Assembly (NCBI GenBank): GCA_019925095.2
Contig: CM034401.1
Coordinates: 8,529,838-8,593,837, forward strand
Reading direction: 5' to 3'
DNA: 64,000 nt
Source: Dendrolimus kikuchii
Taxonomy: Eukaryota; Arthropoda; Insecta; Lepidoptera; Lasiocampidae
The position numbers were made by a program, and so were the translations under genes. Below the pieces are notes generated by a model, which worked only from the letters and a program-made list of their open reading frames with translations, had not been told where the DNA came from and did not search any database. Shown here in pieces: positions 36,366 to 47,100 of the stretch (position 1 is its first letter; the number at the start of each line of letters is the position of its first letter).

Positions 36366-36560
36366 GTCGAGACTCTGATACCATGGGGGCCTGAGGCGCA
36401 CAAGCTTTATCGAGACATAGCCAAACGTTTGGTGGATATCTCACGCGACTAAAAAATTTATCTATACCTTGGCTGACGCGTTAGCAATGTTATTCAGCGA
36501 GGTAATGTGGTCAGTCTTTTGGGTACGTTTTCAACTGACAACGGTCTGATACTAGATTAT
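36366..36560 (+). pseudogene. LINE ORF2 extreme C-terminus (second copy)
   Basis: The frame 36366-36452 gives VETLIPWGPEAHKLYRDIAK, then RLVDISRD and a stop. A second frame resumes with SNVIQRGNVVSLLGTFS. The blocks match the copy at 5011-5226 in order and spacing, so this is the same LINE family. A premature stop, a frameshift and loss of everything upstream make it non-functional. Confidence 0.6.
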
Positions 36561-37200
36561 AGATTAATTTTAATTTATGTATATAGTTATTTTTTAATAT
36601 AATTTATATAATATATTGCTACTATATTAGATATGGAACGGGTATTGTCTCAAACGAACATAATAGAAAGAAGACATTTTCTTTCAAACAAAATAGTCAT
36701 TAATTACCTTATAAAAGATATTTAAGTACCATGCTGTTGTTGACAATATTGTTACATCTCATTATGGGAACGACATTTATGATTAAAAATTAAGTCTTGA
36801 TAAGCTAGTTCTATTTTGTCAAAGGTTGCAAAGGGCGAGCGTGGCCTAATAATTTCCTTTTTGCTGATTGGCGCAAGTTATAAGATATGGCTTAAGACAA
36901 ATAATTAATATATACGTTCCGATAATCAAATTAAATTTGAATATCCTCCTTACAAAGTGGTAACTAAGGAAATGCAACATTTAAACGATAACTAGTATGG
37001 AAATGTGAATTACAAATTACTAGAAATTCTCCCAAATTTGCTCTCAAAAATCTTGTCACACAATTTTTAAGTAATAAAATATATAGGTGTATATTATAAC
37101 GTATATACAATATCCCATGTTATATAAATTATATAGGTATATGTACTCTTTGGGAACTAATATGTATTAATATTATCTAGAAATAATATCACTTATTACA
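36561..37200. other. No recognisable feature
   Basis: AT-rich LINE-flanking DNA; nothing supported. Confidence 0.4.
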
Positions 37201-37605
37201 GCAAAGGACTTCTTCCAAGAAAGTGAGAAAACTCTTTGATACCACCCGTGATCAGAAGGCTAGTCCGTAGTTCACGTAACGAATCATCATTACCTACCGT
37301 ACAGTGTGGAAATGCAGCCAGTCTTCTGCGCACGTTTCCCTTTAGCAGCGATTTGTTACATTATTTATCTTAATTTATTTATAACTCAGTTTATTTTTAA
37401 TATTTAATTGTGTTTCTTAAAGTTAGATTAATATCTTAATTTAATAAACTTCTCCAGAATTATCAAAATTATCTCCAGAAGGTTGTCTGGAAAAAGTCGA
37501 TATTAGTGATAAGAGCGCCGATTGTACTAGTTGAAAATTATATTGTTGTTAACTCTGATTTGTACTGCTTTCTTGTTTGCAATAAAGAATAATATTCTAT
37601 TTTCT
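37201..37605 (+). pseudogene. LINE C-terminus plus 3' UTR (third copy)
   Basis: Near 37228-37265 the frame reads RKLFDTTRDQKAS, the block that follows WGP..YRD in the copies at 5.0 and 36.4 kb. A further piece at about 37300-37350 (gtgtggaaatgcagccagtc) corresponds to QxGNAASLL. The 3' UTR at 37480-37600 carries gtctggaaaaagtcga, gataagagcgccg and gcaataaag, paralleling 4775-4909. Together they show that the ORF tail and this 3' UTR belong to one LINE family. Confidence 0.6.
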
Positions 37606-37721
37606 TCTATTTCTTCTTTTATTTTTACTCTATTTTTATAAGTTGAAATCACTGTTTGTGTTGCTAAGCCGTTTATAAAATCAGTTGAACTCGCTAGTCT
37701 ATGTTTCGTCGCAGTACGCCG

Positions 37722-37780
37722 CGCCGTTCAGAGTTATATAAAAGGCTGCGCTCAATTGGTTATTTTGATTATTCAGAGCT
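37722..37780 (+). promoter_or_regulatory. Possible TATA-type core promoter
   Basis: gttatataaaaggctgcgc at about 37732-37750 is a strong TATA box, with gattattcagag (initiator-like TCAG) about 30-35 bp downstream. The surrounding 37690-37800 is GC-richer than the neighbourhood. No gene could be followed downstream, so this may be a retroelement promoter or chance. Confidence 0.25.
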
Positions 37781-37799
37781 GGACAGCCAAATAGGAAAC

Positions 37800-39146
37800 T
37801 TGGGTTTTTGTGGGGGTATAATTCTTTTAGTTAACTTTATAATTGTGTTTAAAACTTCTGTACAAAGTTCTGATTAGTGATAATGTCGGTTTTTCACTCA
37901 GTTCAATTTTAAACCTAAAGCCATGCTGATTATTTTCATGTAATACAAATTGTTATTTATATTATTGCACATTATGTTTTACACGCACAAGGTGTTACAC
38001 GAGTTTTTATTTTTATTTTGATGTAACGTATTTATTGTTGGTTTTTATTAAAATTTATTTATTTGTTTTACTAATTAAATATTACATAATTAGAACTAGT
38101 TTTATTAATTATTATTCTTATTTATTATTTAATTAACAAAATTGGCTCGTTTTGATCTTACGCCAAAAGGAAGGTTTACACTGAAAATCAGCGTTGTGTC
38201 GGATATTACTCCGACAAAGCAATATACTGAGTGCAAACCTTGTTTGCTGAAAATACGGCGTACACATTCTCAAAATATGCTTTGTGTATAAAAATGTATA
38301 AAGAATAGAATTACGTCGCTATTTCTTCAAATAAAGTTTTTCTTTCTTTCCTTTATTTAATAACTTTTTGACTTTATTCCTAATAATATATATTAATTAT
38401 AAAATTGTTTTTACTAAAAATGACTGCCATTTAATAAAAATGTAACTGAATACCATCTAAATCGTAGATGACTTGATGACGCCACAGAAGATTCGTGTCT
38501 CGCTTTTTGACGTTTTATAATTTATTTCATATCAATCTTCCAGGTGTACCATTCGTTCCCCTAGTAATCGGGAAATCTGTTATTAATAGGACCGCAAGCA
38601 CGTATGAGGGCTGATTTCGTAATTTTATGATAACAGATATAGTTTATATATTCTAAAAATAAACAATTAGAATGTTTCTTATAACTTATACTATCACCTA
38701 AACAGAGTTGGTGTTTTGACAGGGGACCCTAATCCGAGCCGCTCCGCGGGGCGTACCGCTGCTTCTGACGTTTTTCAATTACAATCATTCAACATGTAAC
38801 ACTTTTGTGAGTGGCGGTGCACACCACATAGCCAGTACAGGTAAAGCCCGTAGTTCGCTTTAGAGGTTGTCGTTTCTCAATTTAAAAATGTGTTTGAATA
38901 ATTTAAAAAGTTGTTTTGTTGAGTCTCACTAGATGCCACTACATAACCCATAACCATAACGATTAATTGCGGAATGGGACCTGCCTCTCGCAGGAAAATG
39001 GCACGGGCAATACCGTAAACCCTGATAGACCAGCTAAAGCTTCTTCCAGAATGACGCCGATCTTCTCAACGAATTAGTCAATCAATTTATTATTTAAAAT
39101 TATTTTAGCATCAGCAATTAGTATCAGAAAAATCTCATAAATTATT
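37800..39146. other. No recognised gene
   Basis: AT-rich, with a GC-richer patch at 38700-38850. No coding sequence supported. Confidence 0.4.
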
Positions 39147-39459
39147 TTTAATATTAATACATACATACATACATACATAACTTCACGCCAGTTCCCTTGC
39201 GGGGTAGGCACGAACAACAGAGCGCCATTTAGGCCCATTCTTACACACCTCACTTGCTTCTTTGACATTCATAACTCTTGTCATGCACACTCGTCTGTTC
39301 TTAAGGCTCCTGACATCACCCTCCGCTAGTACACGATCAATTTGATCATGGAAGGTGTGTCGTGGCTTTCCACGACTTCTGCATCCATCCACTTTTGCAT
39401 TGTATATCTGTTTAGTCATTCTTTCATCATGCTTTCTTTCATCTTCCTTTAATATTAAT
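39147..39459 (-). mobile_element. RTE-like 3' end, tandem copy A
   Basis: Insert 39159-39447 is flanked by TTTAATATTAAT at 39147-39158 and 39448-39459. On + it runs acatacatac tail, ttcacgccagttcccttgcg, and back through the RHTFHDQIDRVL region to 'ctttcatcatgc'. It then ends in 15 bp of garbled sequence (tttctttcatcttcc) at the 5' junction. Same family as 1998-2752. Confidence 0.85.
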
Positions 39460-39854
39460 ACATACATACATACATACATAACTTCACGCCAGTTCCCTCG
39501 CGGGGTAGGCACGAACAACAGAGTGCCATTTAGGCTTATTCTTACACACCTCACTTGCCTCTTTGACATTCATAACTCTTGTCATGCAAGCTCGTCTGTT
39601 CTTAAGGCTCCTGACATCACCTTCTGCTAGTACACGATCAATTTGATCATGGAAGGTGTGTCGTGGCCTTCCACGACTTCTGCATCCATCCACTTTTGCA
39701 TTGTATATCTGTTTAGTCATTCTTTCATCATGCATTCTTTCCACATGCCCGAACCACCGGAGCATTCCTTTCCTTACCTTCACCCCGACACTCTCTTTCA
39801 GAGAGTGTCGGGGTGAAGGTAAGGAAAGGAATTTTCACTCTCTTTAATATTAAT
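39448..39854 (-). mobile_element. RTE-like 3' end, tandem copy B with inverted 5' tip
   Basis: Insert 39460-39842 is flanked by the same 12-bp TTTAATATTAAT (39448-39459 and 39843-39854), so copies A and B share the middle target copy. It reaches further into the RT thumb (GMLRWFGHVERM) than copy A. At its 5' end, 33 bp (39764-39796) are repeated inverted at 39800-39832 after 3 nt, giving a perfect fold-back. Confidence 0.85.
39764..39832. repeat. Perfect 33-bp inverted repeat, 3-nt loop
   Basis: Arm 39764-39796 (attcctttccttaccttcac..) and its exact inverse 39800-39832, spacer ttc. The right arm is RTE sequence in the opposite orientation to the rest of copy B. This is typical of twin-priming or template switching at the 5' end of a LINE insertion. 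Confidence 0.9.
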
Positions 39855-41018
39855 GGTATGTCTTAATGTCGTAACAGCCTAATGCAATGTAATATATACT
39901 ATATAATGTTTTCCACGTGGTTACGCCGGTGGAAAATCTAAATTTTTGAGGTAATAAAGCTATTGAACGCCAGTATCAAAAATATAGGTACTTTTCGTAA
40001 CAATCGGTTAGTTTCACTTTTATAATTGTTTGAAAAAGGAACGTGTAAACATAGTAATAAAACGAAATTCACTTTCATGTTAGTATATGATTTATAGTAC
40101 GGATTTAAAAAAAAATAAGGAGCATATTTAGGTAGTATTTCGTACAGTGTCAATGTTTACTGACACGCGTGTGTTAGTTCAGCGCTCGTCAGCCGCACGC
40201 CTTCGTGTACTGCCGGCATGCCACTCCACACCTCGTTCAACCGTCTGAATGCCAGTGTCCCAGAAATGTGGTTTACTCTATGCTGTCATGTTTGGAAGTA
40301 AAACGCTTCATCTAATACAAAATTTAAGCATATTTCTTTTAAACTATTTTATTTGGATACCTTTTTTAACTAAACAAGGGAACTTGATTAAAATTTTGCT
40401 TTTACACCACTACTTTAAAGTGTTTTCATGAATGCATTTAACTATCATACATCTCTCTATTTTCTTTTTAGGTCAGTATAATATTAATATGCAAAAAAAA
40501 TATTGTTATTATTTTATCTGTAATATTATTAGTGCGTGTTTAAATTACAGTGGAATTATATATAGTACTCTCGTCAATTTTTATAAACTAGAAGACTGGT
40601 TTACCACTTAATTAAAATTGAAACGAAGACCTTTTTAAGTTGTATGTTTGGAGAAATTCATAAGAATTCTATGTCGTGGGCGAGACAATAAATTCATCTT
40701 ATTTAATCAGGCGAGAGCGCTTTCTGAGTGGAATAGGCGGAAATTTTACAAGTATCCTAATAAAAGTTGCTACGAAGTTGCTTGAAGTTGCTTCAGTCAA
40801 GTAGCTGAACTTTAACGGTACCCCGTTCCAAAAATTCAAATACCTAGATCACGTCTCATACGAGCGTTTGGAACGCAGCAAATAAAGCGTTTCGATCATA
40901 ACTTCGACACATTCGACGTTTTATGGGTCTTTTTCAACGCCAACTTGGATGACGATGGTTTTGCTGTGAGGTTTTATTTAAAAAAAAATGTTGCGATTCG
41001 TTTTGCCACTTGTCCGTT
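39855..41018. other. No recognisable feature
   Basis: AT-rich, except a GC-richer patch at 40155-40260 containing 'ctgacacgcgtgtgttag'. No gene supported. Confidence 0.4.
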
Positions 41019-41054
41019 GAAGTTTCACTTCTACTATGTGTCCCAGCACACATT
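41019..41054 (+). repeat. Solo end of the GAAGTGAAACTTC family
   Basis: GAAGTTTCACTTCTACTATG followed by tgtcccagcacaca matches only the right end of the family seen at 21.25 and 63.4 kb. Confidence 0.55.
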
Positions 41055-41502
41055 TCGATTTTTCGCAGGTTTACTGCAAATTATGAATTAGGGTACATTT
41101 TAATGAATGCATTTTTTATTTAAACATATTTTATTTTATCAAACAAAAAAAAACTGAATTCGATCCGGAATCATAACAGAAATTCATAGTATACTCTAAA
41201 ATTATGTCGCCTCTCACCACCTTTAGTCTAAATTTATGCTGCTCCTGCAGGCGGCCGTAACGCTTTTTCGTGACAGAAAACTCCTAAGGCCCCCTGTTTA
41301 TATAGAAGTTTCATTTTAAAAAGAATCTTATGAATCTTATTCAAATTTAACAGTAGCTGAAGATTTTTTTAAATTACTTTCATTTGAAAATTATGTTTTT
41401 GTGGAATATCGTAATTATTTAATGTAATATTAATTTTAAAGCTACTAAAACCTTCGTTTGATATCAATCAAAGATCTACAATTTAGCTGAAGCTTGGGGC
41501 AG
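41055..41502. other. No recognisable feature
   Basis: AT-rich sequence up to the R1-like insertion. Confidence 0.4.
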
Positions 41503-42613
41503 GTTATATAAGTCTCCTGTATGGGCAGACCACCTGACGGCCAGAAATATAGCCTTGCTGCGGCAAGCGCAGCGAGTACTGGCCGTCAGGGCGATAAGGG
41601 GATACCGTACGGTGTCCTTCCAAGCGGCCTCGCTCAGGAGATGGAAGCTTGCCGGTCGGAGCTCCGCAACGTCGCCATAATGGAGTGGGAAGAACGTCTC
41701 AAACACCCCAGCACGGGCCTCGCCACCATCGAAGCGGTAAGGCCCATCCTGCAGGAATGGACGGGACGTAGACACGGCACCCTGATGTTCCGGCTGACAC
41801 AGGTCCTCTCGGGGCACGGCTGCTACGGGAGGTACCTATGTTGCCTTGGCCGCGAGCCGACGTCTGGGTACCATCATTGTGACACCGGCGATGAGGATAC
41901 GGCGCTGCACACATTCCAGGAGTGTCCTGCCTTGACAGAGCAATGACGAGACCTCGTCGCCGTTACCCGACATGACCTCTTGCTCCCGGCCGTGGTACGC
42001 ACCATGGTCGGGAGCCCAACAGGATAAGACGCCGTCTCTTTCTTCTGCGAGCGCGTTATGCTTGCAAAGGAGTGGGCGGAGCGGGAGCGTGAGCGCACAT
42101 CACTGCTCCGCTCCACTGCCAGCCAGGACCTTCGGCCACCATGAGCGGGCGGTGCGGGTGGGGTCTCTTGGGGTATAGAGGTTCTCACTCATCTGCAAAT
42201 GCCGTTGAAATGGGGGCGCGAGTGTTCCACGCGTACCCACCTCTCCTCCCGTAAGGAGAGTTACAGACCGCCCCACGCCTAGAGAGCATGATGGTGCAGG
42301 GGAATAAAGTAGTCCTCCGGCAGTGGAAGAGGCCTCGCGAGGCCCACGCCTGCCAGGGCACTCAGAGTTGGGAATCCCGCTGTCCGTAGCCCTGGCATAA
42401 GGCGAAGGACGGAACACTCAGAGGTTTTACTGGGTATCCCTAACCGGAGAGTGGCAACAGCATGGCACTAGTTCTGGCTGGGAATGCTAGTGCCACCCCC
42501 GACCTGGTGAATCCTACACTAGGTCGTGAATTATCCCCCGAAGGTTCTGCCCTTGTCGCGGCTTAGTTTTCAAACGGATTTCCCCTGACTAAAAAAAAAA
42601 GTTATATAAGTCT
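41503..42613 (+). mobile_element. 5'-truncated R1-clade LINE with poly(A) and 13-bp TSD
   Basis: Insert 41516-42600 (1085 bp) is flanked by perfect GTTATATAAGTCT repeats at 41503-41515 and 42601-42613. It is strikingly GC-rich against AT-rich surroundings. The first ~630 bp are coding, then about 450 bp of 3' UTR and an A11 tail (42590-42600). The sharp composition change, perfect TSD and long A-tract suggest a comparatively recent insertion, though the ORF already has stops. R1 itself targets 28S rDNA; this copy is in non-rDNA. Confidence 0.85.
41516..42144 (+). pseudogene. R1-clade LINE ORF2 C-terminal region
   Basis: The first frame reads TARNIALLRQAQRVLAVRAI, then RGYRTVSFQAASLRRW. After a frameshift near 41640 the frame 41640-41946 continues VRPILQEWTGRRHGTLMFRL, then TQVLSGHGCYGRYL, then GREPTSGYHHC and DTALHTFQECPAL. 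This is the C-terminal zinc-knuckle-like region of R1-clade reverse transcriptases (C..C...H....C). The usual first cysteine before HHC is tyrosine here. After in-frame stops at 41944-41946 and 42025-42027, the tail continues AVVRTMVGSP and FCERVMLAKEWAERERE, ending at 42142-42144. Endonuclease and catalytic RT domains are missing by 5' truncation. It would have acted in the nucleus as a LINE ribonucleoprotein. Dead copy. Confidence 0.8.
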
Positions 42614-43105
42614 GGATTTTCATGAGTCCTTATTTAAGTAAAGATAGTTCTTAAACTTGAATATATGACACTAGTTTGATACACCAGCCGTGCAAAGCCA
42701 CGTTTAAAATGAAAATAATTAGAATGAGTTCACGTAGGTATATGAATGACTGTTATTCTTAAAATACGGAGTAAAGGTATATTTTGCGTCCAGACATTGG
42801 TTGCAGACTAGCGTTTTCGACCATTCATATAAACGCTGATTAGAAACGATCTTATGTACACAAACAGACAACCCTAAGAATGGAATTCGGAAATTAACGA
42901 TCTTGGAAAAATAACTGCTGTTTAATGTTACGGACTGATTGGTTTTCGGCGTTAATTAATTTCTCAGAGTTTCGGACTTAATTTTTTTATCGACGTCAGT
43001 TAAATTCTTATAGCCGTCAATTATTTACTTTCAAATTCTTTATAATTTTATGCGAAAACGTTTTTTTAATTATATTTATTGTTTGATCTTGATGAAATTC
43101 AATCC
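42614..43105. other. No recognisable feature
   Basis: AT-rich spacer. Confidence 0.4.
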
Positions 43106-43165
43106 AAGTGAATCAATCAATCCTATTGAACCTGGCTTAGGTTCAATAGGGAATTGTATTCACTT
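43106..43165. repeat. Hairpin of pre-microRNA size
   Basis: Arm 43106-43133 pairs with 43139-43165. The inner 12 bp (cctattgaacct) are perfect over a 5-nt loop (ggctt), and the outer part (aagtgaat) pairs with a few mismatches. About 60 nt in all. Could be a structured transcript or a collapsed inverted repeat. Confidence 0.6.
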
Positions 43166-43489
43166 AACAGTATGTAACTACATTAGTATAAGTTTAGTAT
43201 TAAAAATAGGATAAATTAATATAAGAAGTTAATCTTAAGGTACACCATAACATATAAATCACTAAATTAATGTCACACAGTAACAAAAATAAACAATAAG
43301 CGTGTATGGACTCTAAACTTTTTCATAGAAATTAAGTAGTAAAAAAAGGTACGGAACTCGAGTCCGTAGATATGTTAATAATAATTTAAAAAAACCAGTA
43401 TGTAACAGACTTGATGCAGAAATGGGAAGGTTCCCAACTCAGACGTGTAAAATTTTCGATGGACACTTGAAGAGTGAAGTTTTGTAGTG
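43166..43489. other. No recognisable feature
   Basis: AT-rich spacer. Confidence 0.4.
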
Positions 43490-44100
43490 CAGTTATATAT
43501 ATACTAGGATATACCCGTGATGTCGTCTTTATTTGACGCTTGAATTGAAATTCCAAAGTATCGTAGCAATTAAAAAATAATATAAGCTATCGTTTTAGTG
43601 AAAATTGTGTCGGAATAAGCAAATTTTTATGCACCCGAACGAAAGAAAATTTGTATGCCAGTAAATGGCGAAACATGTTCTCACTATATCCTAAGGCCTT
43701 GTTATCCATGTTTCATACAAATAAAGATTTAATTTCATTTCATTTCAACTTCAAACCGTCTTTGGGAAAATTCCTGGCATAAAAAATATCATACATTTAT
43801 TACATACAATTTGCTATCGATCAGTAACAAAATCGCTTTGGAATTCGATTTTATTTTAATTTGGCCATTGTAAATCATACCCAAAAAAATATCCACGGTA
43901 TTCCCGGGATAAAAAATAGCGCAGATTTTAAGTCCAAGATTTTGCTGGCGATCAGCGAAAACCACATCGAAATTGGCCTAGTAGTTTTACGTAAATCCCG
44001 AACAAACAGACAATAAATCTAAAAAAAGTTGCATCCTGTTCTTCATCGTTTATATAGTCTATTCCAGTTTTTTTTTATAGTTTTAATGTACAGACACGGC
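43490..44100 (+). repeat. Unclassified repeat shared with 7.3-8.1 kb
   Basis: Contains aagctatcgttttagtgaaa, gtcggaataagcaaattttt, attcccgggataaaaaatag and ggcgatcagcgaaaacca, all found at 7255-7745 and (inverted) 7796-8065. The opening tatatatatactaggata might be a Helitron-like edge. No ORF. Confidence 0.55.
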
Positions 44101-44107
44101 ATTTTTA

Positions 44108-44112
<5 letters not shown>

Positions 44113-44146
<34 letters not shown>
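44113..44146. repeat. (AT)n microsatellite
   Basis: TA dinucleotide run of about 34 bp at the end of the preceding repeat. Confidence 0.9.
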
Positions 44147-44150
<4 letters not shown>

Positions 44151-47100
44151 GTTGTTTGTATGAAAAAGATTTCTTGAAATGTGGCCTTTCGAAGTCCCAC
44201 AAGAATTTCGTTATTTGACCTCAGTAAAGGATCTAATATGTATTTCAGCTGTTACTAATAATAAATACATTTGACGAAGTTGTACGGGTTTAGTTATTTC
44301 CTTTATCTGTATCAACTTGGTTATTCCCATTGCTTGCAGTGGTAAAATGAATAACACTCATCGATTAAATATGAATAGTCGCAGAAAAATATAATATATA
44401 ATACTCCTAAACGTGCATGTATGAAGAGGATAATGTAAAGTAGATGAAGCGATAGTTGTTTGTCGGGATCGACGCAAGTGGAGGTCATAATCTATGCTTA
44501 CCCTCATGGAAAACAGCCGTGATATTATGATATTATATATGTGATACTCTTATTTGTGCTATTAATTTTTTAATTCAAACTCCGTTGATTTTCTTCAAAC
44601 GAAGTTCATATTATAACTTAAAAATTAAGTCCACTTTTTTCCTATTCTATGTATACCATTTCGTAACGTGTCATCATTGTTTAAGGAGAAGTAACGGTAA
44701 GAAACTCCACAGCAACACGTCTACCTAAAAATTATTTTACTTCATCTAGTCTATCACAGTTCTCTAATTTCATAATAAATGGTTTTGCGAGTCTGCCTAA
44801 ATCTAAAGACACAAAAACGACTTTAATCTTTCAACTTTCCAAAGTAAAGCTGTAAAAGTACACAAAGCAAGTTATAACTGAAAGCAATATCCTCAATCTT
44901 AAAGTCTATAACTATTCTGCAATCAGCCTACACTTTGTTCGGGAAGTGAAGTCAGTTGGTTGTATATTGTGCAATTACAAACTCATCTAAAGCTGGAAGT
45001 CGCACGGATATCGCTCCCTTGTTTTGCGCCAGTCGTGCCTCTGTTCCTATTGCTCTTATTTTATACTATACGATCCTATTTTTAGTTCCAATCAATGTTT
45101 AAGTTTATTGATTTTTATTTGCTTGTCTTTTTTAGTAATAAAAGAAAAAAGTGTCTGTAACTTTAAAATGTCAAAATTTAAGCGAGATCATAAGTGAAAG
45201 ATTTTGATTTTACTGTCTGCCTGAAAGTTTGCTCTGACTAGAATTCAATATTGCTGATATTAAATGGATCAAACAAATCGAATCAATTTGGTTGAAAGGC
45301 ACAGAACTGAAAGAATTCGACGTTATTCAATAATATTGAAAATGATTCAGATTATGTTTACATGGATCACTTTGGTTGATTCATCCTAATTTAAAAAAAA
45401 ATAACAGAGGAATGAACCGTCTAATATCGGTTTACGGCTCCAACTGGTTTCAATGAAAATTTTAGGAATTAAAATAGGACTGAATAATTTTTTTCTGCCC
45501 ATATCTTGTAGGGTACAGTAGATGTGGATATACAATCTAAGCCCCGTACGAGCCAAGTAGAGATTACTACTAGCGTATATTAATGTCACCCTATATAGGT
45601 TCAATTGATATCGGGTCTTCCTATTGTTAGAGTAACGAACGGTTAAGCCGTTATGATGAGTACCAAGCAGATTGGTAGGTTTCAGACATGAGTATTTTTA
45701 TATGAAGATTTACTCACGACATTTTCCTCGATTTATGTAGACGCTATTATAAATTACAAGGTATTTTTGTGTGTTTCTAGCGTACAGACAGGTTATATCG
45801 CTTGTCTGTTCGCTTGCAAGAGAGTAATGTAGTTTCTACGGTATAAGGACAAATCTATGCAGGGTAAGTTTTATTTTAGAATAAAAGCTCTAAGATTTGT
45901 AAATAAACTGGCTTATGTGTACTAAAAGTTTTGTTAGTTTCTATCTCCGAGACATTTTCGTGAATATCAAAGCGTGCTTCAACGAGGCTATTGAGCGGAC
46001 TGAGCACATTGCGAATAATATCCCACAGCGCTAGCTAAAATCCTTCCTAGAATTGTCGTACGCTTCGCCTGCTCTCTTGTGTTCGATGCAAATCTTCTTA
46101 CAACTGCTTTGTTCCTAATACTACGAAGTTTACAATAGTTATGTTGACAGCATCCAGTATGAATAAATGTATAAACTCAATTTCTATAAAATACTTATCA
46201 ATGTCTGAATTTGACAGTGAGTTTGTTTCCTCTTCACCCTTAATGGGGACAGATTTACATAAACCTTGTTTGAAAAACTCTCCAATAGTTTACATTTTAT
46301 ATCGTTCTTACACCAGATATATAATAGAGCTAATAACATTTCTTCAAAAATCTTCATAAATGCTCCACCTTCTTTTTTGTTTTCACCTTTTCTAAATAAT
46401 TCCTGCTGGTCACTACGGCATGTTTTTTCTTATACTTCTCTATTTTCCGACACATGTTCTCTATCATATACATCATGTTATTCTTCCCTCTGTCTCTTTT
46501 TTGGGCTAGTTTACTCTTGTATATATCGATCAAACTTAACAAAGTTTAACTTTGGTTGGTGCAATTAGAAACTTATTCACTGGCCTCCAATTAGTAACCG
46601 ATACGTTTACCAGTTCCATCTCTGGTTTCTCTATATTCATTTACATGTAATTAACCGGTATGATCAAAAAATGCTTCAGAAGCCTCGCATCGTTATTAAT
46701 TAAATTTTGACTTCAATTGAGACACAAAAGTCCTTTCAAAAATGTAATAATTAGAAAGTTATGTTGCCAAAGGACAAAGAAAAACTCCGTAATTGTAAAA
46801 ACAAGGTACTAATTATACAGAAAATTAAATTTGCTACTTATTTCTCTTAAATTTTGATACAATTTCACGCTTTGACAAAAATTGTCTTCGTTGATAAAAC
46901 TTGGCTAACGAATGGTTTTATTATCAGAATTTTGCCCGTAGTATAAACAAAACAGTAAAAATTTCAAGTTGGAAAAGCCCGTTATTTTTTTTTTATTACA
47001 TTTTCCTTTAACTGTTAAGACTTAAGCCTACAATTTACAAGATTTTAAATTTACGTATAACTAAAACATTCAACTATAACTGTTACATGAGTATATGTAA

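Noticed and set aside
39183..39569. 128-codon minus frame joining two RT-like pieces
   Set aside because: It crosses from one truncated RTE copy into the next through the tandem junction and tail; not a single protein.
46354..46568. Lysine-rich minus frame / pyrimidine-rich plus frame
   Set aside because: Composition alone explains the open frames on both strands.
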